NCBI GenBank assembly: GCA_015063695.1
Contig: SVTQ01000002.1
Span: 36,923 to 100,922, forward strand
Direction of reading: 5' to 3'
DNA: 64,000 bases
DNA from: Oscillospiraceae bacterium
Lineage (GTDB): Bacteria; Bacillota; Clostridia; Oscillospirales; CAG-272
In this document: positions 61,098 to 64,000 of the stretch, piece after piece
Position numbering within the stretch: position 1 is the stretch's first letter
Layout of the letters: every line of letters begins with the position of its first letter
Notes under the pieces: model-generated
The model's database searches: none
Seen by the model: only the letters and a program-made list of their open reading frames with translations
Told to the model about the DNA's origin: nothing
Translations under genes and position numbers: made by a program

Positions 61098-62840
61098 TTA
61101 TATCCAAATACTCACATTTAGATCTTGCCAATTATAGACTCGTCTGCGTGTGGAAAAACTGTAAAGATACTTTTTAGCATCCTCTATTGTTAGAGTGAAT
61201 GAAGCAATTTGGATATGTTCATCAGGATTAAACTCATCTGAGGAATTTTCGCTACTTCTGAGATACCATCTAAACTCATCTTTTGATACCCATATCTTTT
61301 GTATGAAAGCTTCAACAACGCTTTCAGGAATTACCGAATACTCAAAGCCCGTATATTGCTTCAGCTTCTCTTGTAACTCTTGCAACCTCTGCATATAGTC
61401 TTGTGGACTTTGCGTTGTTTCTTCGTGACAAAGTGATTGAATGTCAGCGGTGAGCTTTTCGATGCGTTTCTCTATTTCTTGCTTACGCTCTCTGAACAAT
61501 TCCTTATCAATATCGCCATCTTCTCTCATTTCAATAAGATTAACCCTCTTTCTGTTAAGGCGTTCAATCTCATTCTCCATTCGTTTGATTTCTTCAGTAT
61601 AGTCAGGTATATCGTCTTGATCTGCAATGTGCTTCTGAAGCATTGAGTAGGATAACTTCATTACTTCATCTGCATTTTCGATATACTTCTCGAAAATCCG
61701 TTCTGCCATCATTTCAAGTTTCCATCCCTGAATGAATGGAGAGTCGCAATGCCCTTCATTGGAAAGACCTCGTCTTTCACGCTCTCTCAGACTTCCTTGA
61801 TTGACAGAGGTATAGCATTGATAATCTACACCATCAGTTCTTCCATCTCTGCTATGAAATCTTTGGTTGAACTTCTTGCCGCATTTGCAAATCATCAGCC
61901 TGCCATAAGCGGTTGTGTGGGGTTTGTATCCAACCTTGTGTTTTCCTTTATGCAAGTTCTTCATTTTACGGCTTTTTGATTCCATAAGTTTCTGAACTTG
62001 ATAAAATTCTTCTTCCGTAACAATAGGGGTGTGTGTTCCTTTTACTGTCAGATATTCAACATCACCGTAATTCTTGATTTTTTTCTGTTTCAAGTAATCA
62101 GGTGTATATTCTTTGTGGTATGTGATAATACCACAGTAAAACGAATTTTTTAGCATATGAGAAAGATACGAAGCGTGCCACTTGGTCTTTCCCGTAGACG
62201 TTAATCGTCCTGCTTTTTCTAATTCGTATTGAATGGAAGTAACACCCATTCCACTCAAATACATATCATAAATCATTCTTACGGTCTTGGCTTGTTCCTC
62301 GTTAATAACCATCTCCTTGCCTTTGCGATCATAGCCAAGTATATTTCCCGTACCGTAAAACACACCATTTTTCATTGAGGTTTCTTGACCCGCTTTAACA
62401 CGGATAGAGGTTTTACGGCTCTCGTCTTGAGCCAATGTCGCCATAATTGTTAAACGAAGTTCACCGTCACCATCAAATGTCTTTATATTATCGTTGATAA
62501 AGAACACCTCAACACCATATTCTTTCAGTAAACGAGTGTACTGAAGTGTATCAACCGTGTTTCTTGCGAAACGGGATACCTCACGGGTAATTATCATATT
62601 GAACTTCTTGTCTTTTGCATCTTTTATCATCTGCATAAAACGAGGTCGCTTTTCGGCAGAAGTTCCCGTGATACCTTCATCAATATATTGTGCCGCTAAA
62701 GTCCATTCCGGTCTTGCTTCCAATATGGGTTTATACCAATCTATTTGATTTTCCAAAGCAGAGAGCTGTGCTTCGTGTTCGGTAGAAACACGAGCGTAAA
62801 TTGCTACATCTCGCTTTTGAAAATCCGAACTTAGTCCGTA
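61098..62840 (-). CDS. Large serine recombinase (integrase of an integrative element)
   Basis: 580 residues. The N-terminal resolvase domain has the catalytic Ser in AIYARVSTEHE and arginines in TREVSRFARN and LAQDESRKTSIR. Next come the recombinase domain (GNILGYDRKGKEM), a zinc ribbon with CKCGKKFNQ and paired Cys, a long coiled coil (about 400-470) and a C-terminal DUF4368-like tail. It excises and integrates an element by site-specific recombination. ATG at 62840 is chosen because AAAGGAG lies 8 bases upstream. It overlaps nothing on its left, so the element's left end should lie within 60.9-61.1 kb, with the cargo to the right beyond the window. Confidence 0.92.
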   Translation of the reverse strand, partial: YGLSSDFQKRDVAIYARVSTEHEAQLSALENQIDWYKPILEARPEWTLAAQYIDEGITGTSAEKRPRFMQMIKDAKDKKFNMIITREVSRFARNTVDTLQYTRLLKEYGVEVFFINDNIKTFDGDGELRLTIMATLAQDESRKTSIRVKAGQETSMKNGVFYGTGNILGYDRKGKEMVINEEQAKTVRMIYDMYLSGMGVTSIQYELEKAGRLTSTGKTKWHASYLSHMLKNSFYCGIITYHKEYTPDYLKQKKIKNYGDVEYLTVKGTHTPIVTEEEFYQVQKLMESKSRKMKNLHKGKHKVGYKPHTTAYGRLMICKCGKKFNQRFHSRDGRTDGVDYQCYTSVNQGSLRERERRGLSNEGHCDSPFIQGWKLEMMAERIFEKYIENADEVMKLSYSMLQKHIADQDDIPDYTEEIKRMENEIERLNRKRVNLIEMREDGDIDKELFRERKQEIEKRIEKLTADIQSLCHEETTQSPQDYMQRLQELQEKLKQYTGFEYSVIPESVVEAFIQKIWVSKDEFRWYLRSSENSSDEFNPDEHIQIASFTLTIEDAKKYLYSFSTRRRVYNWQDLNVSIWI

Positions 62841-62847
62841 CATTCTA

Positions 62848-63030
62848 CTACTCCTTTCCATCTTCCTTCTTCTTGTAGCAAACAAAATCTGAAACATTGA
62901 TTTTGTCTTGATACTCCCTCAATATGTTTCTAAAAACATAACCGGGAATTTCTCCGTCAAGATAAAGTTGCTCAATGAGTTTCAAGGCGCCGAAAACATT
63001 ACTTTCTTTATCTGCTATCAGTTTATTCAT
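62848..63030 (-). CDS. Small element-encoded protein, unknown
   Basis: 60 residues, helical (ALKLIEQLYLDGEIPGYVFRNILREY) with a charged C-terminus. This pattern resembles the short SHOCT-like helices seen near recombinases. GGAGGTGG precedes ATG 63030, and the start overlaps the upstream stop as ATGA. It ends 8 bases before the recombinase start, so all four genes form one transcript. Confidence 0.7.
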   Translation of the reverse strand: MNKLIADKESNVFGALKLIEQLYLDGEIPGYVFRNILREYQDKINVSDFVCYKKKEDGKE

Positions 63031-63254
63031 TTTCGACCACCTCCACAATGATGCGATTTTTCGCATCGCAGAGTTGGCTTCACCCAAATATTGAAATCGT
63101 ATCCGTGCGGGTTTTTGCACATCATACATTCTTCATATATAGGTTGAGTAGGATCTGCACGTTCAATATGATACTTTTTGTCGTTGTAATATACGCCTGC
63201 ACATTTGGAACACAAGCTAAGCTCAAGGTCGGGAAGGTAATTGTTATTGTTCAT
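63027..63254 (-). CDS. Small Cys-rich (zinc-finger-like) protein
   Basis: 75 residues with CSKC and CMMC pairs plus a later Cys and a His-Cys tail, consistent with a treble-clef or rubredoxin-like zinc site. AAGGAGG lies 8 bases before ATG 63254. It overlaps the sigma-like gene by 11 bases and the next gene by 4. It probably regulates or binds nucleic acid within the element, by analogy only. Confidence 0.7.
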   Translation of the reverse strand: MNNNNYLPDLELSLCSKCAGVYYNDKKYHIERADPTQPIYEECMMCKNPHGYDFNIWVKPTLRCEKSHHCGGGRK

Positions 63255-63720
63255 CTTTTTTACCTCCTTGTGCTGCAAGGAGCTTACCCTTGATCTTGTT
63301 CAATTGATAACTGACGGTGTTCTGAGCGCAATTACGAATATTTGCTATTTCTTTCTGTGTATAACCATCGAAAACATATAGGGTAATAAGTTCCTTTTCT
63401 GCATCCGACATATTCTTGACTACAGAGTAAAGTCTTTCTAACTCATCAACCCACCAATAGCGATTTGAATAGTTCCTGAAGCATTCTGCTTGATGCTCCA
63501 ACAAAAAGTTAGAAACCTCGCCAATATCTTCATCATCGAAGTTGATTTCTAAAGCCTGAGTGTGTGTATAAAAAACACGTTCACTTCTATATACAGCAAG
63601 GTCATATTCATACATTTGTTGTATTTGTTCTTCTGTCATTCCTACTGCACGATACTGTTCAGCAAGAATTGCCTGCCTTTTTTCAAATGTTTTTCTTTCT
63701 TTGCCATTATTCCAACACAT
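63244..63720 (-). CDS. Sigma-70 region 4-like regulator
   Basis: 158 residues. The C-terminal part (MSDAEKELITLYVFDGYTQKEIANIRNCAQNTVSYQLNKIKGKL) is a sigma-70 region 4 helix-turn-helix. There is no convincing region 2, so it is more likely a regulator than a full sigma factor. ATG at 63720 with AAAGGAG 8 bases upstream. First of the four visible genes of the integrative element, and likely controls the recombinase. Confidence 0.8.
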   Translation of the reverse strand: MCWNNGKERKTFEKRQAILAEQYRAVGMTEEQIQQMYEYDLAVYRSERVFYTHTQALEINFDDEDIGEVSNFLLEHQAECFRNYSNRYWWVDELERLYSVVKNMSDAEKELITLYVFDGYTQKEIANIRNCAQNTVSYQLNKIKGKLLAAQGGKKDEQ

Positions 63721-64000
63721 AATTGATCTCCTTTTGATTTTTGAAATTTTTTTGGTTTTCAAAATCTGTGGAGATCAGGGATATTTGGCAAGTAAACAAT
63801 GCCATCCGCTAAATAAGTACATAAAAAGAGCTTCCTTTCTGATTTCTCAGCCGGAAGCTCCTTTGTTTGTCTGTCAAATGAAAAAAGCCACCGGCAAGAC
63901 AGAATTAGCCTATGGCTATCTGTCTTGTCGGCAGCCTCTCATATTAGCGTTTAGCAGGTTTGGTATAACGTACCGATAGTATTCAAAGCAACTGACCTGA
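63721..64000. other. Leader region with two large hairpins, no gene seen
   Basis: A stem GAGCTTCC/GGAAGCTC lies at about 63829-63862 and a longer imperfect one (CCGGCAAGACAGA with TCTGTCTTGTCGG) at about 63890-63932. Either could be a terminator or a regulatory structure ahead of the element's operon. Short open frames across it have no ribosome sites. Confidence 0.5.

Noticed and set aside
1..64000. rRNA, tRNA or tmRNA genes
   Set aside because: Intergenic regions were read for CCA-type ends, T-arm motifs and rRNA cores; none was convincing.

Overview
The window reads as chromosomal DNA of an anaerobic Gram-positive bacterium of the class Clostridia, probably a gut Oscillospirales-type lineage. 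This is inferred from several things: a trp T-box leader, a class B sortase with an SPxTG substrate, the yybS-gdpP-rplI-dnaB order known from Firmicutes, a superoxide reductase, a K+-type membrane pyrophosphatase, a dockerin/CotH secreted protein, strong AGGAGG ribosome sites and sigma-A promoters with 16-18 bp spacers. No rRNA, tRNA or CRISPR array was seen.

Layout. 1-5.2 kb (minus): the start of a lipoprotein gene and a four-gene Gld-type ABC transporter operon whose promoter overlaps a perfect palindrome. 5.2-7.8 kb (minus): a cell-surface cassette of sortase substrate, class B sortase and LCP-family ligase, with a terminator between substrate and sortase. 7.9-9.3 kb: a sodium-dependent (NSS) transporter. 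9.5-14.5 kb (minus): yybS-gdpP-rplI-dnaB. 14.7-20.2 kb (plus): murD, three tandem M42 aminopeptidase paralogs and a DUF3737 beta-helix protein. 20.4-28.0 kb (plus): a compact histidine operon led by a TrpR-like regulator, with HisZ and HisG fused; histidinol-phosphatase is absent. 28.1-32.8 kb (plus): lipoprotein, secG, HAD phosphatase, uvrB and a membrane protein. 32.9-35.0 kb: membrane pyrophosphatase (minus). 35.4-39.1 kb: a TIM-barrel protein, a trp T-box with a stand-alone trpB, and an XRE regulator. 39.8-42.1 kb: a MarR regulator with paired operators and an acyl-CoA ligase. 42.3-45.4 kb: GH20 hexosaminidase, nucleoside hydrolase and a small membrane protein. 45.8-47.9 kb (minus): a MinD-like ATPase, a methylglyoxal-synthase homologue that has lost its catalytic residues, and a YmdB phosphodiesterase. 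48-52.2 kb: Gfo/Idh oxidoreductase, GH3 enzyme and a surface protein with cell-wall-binding repeats. 52.2-56 kb: UPF0210 and ACT proteins, a zinc-ribbon peptide, SstT and an HD hydrolase. 56.3-60.1 kb: a superoxide reductase fused to a BFD-like Fe-S domain, dockerin/CotH protein and Na+/Ca2+ exchanger. 60.3-64 kb: gene remnants and the recombinase end of an integrative element that runs off the right edge.

The strongest unexplained structure is a pair of ~235 bp non-coding elements at 39.4-39.7 and 45.45-45.74 kb. They are the same sequence in opposite orientations. Each is flanked by a perfect direct duplication (33 and 27 bp) of a terminator hairpin. That hairpin is identical on both sides of one copy but completely different between copies, so the elements appear to have inserted at terminators between convergent genes and duplicated the whole hairpin. 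Their internal stems carry compensatory changes, which suggests a conserved folded RNA or single-stranded DNA. I do not recognise this family.
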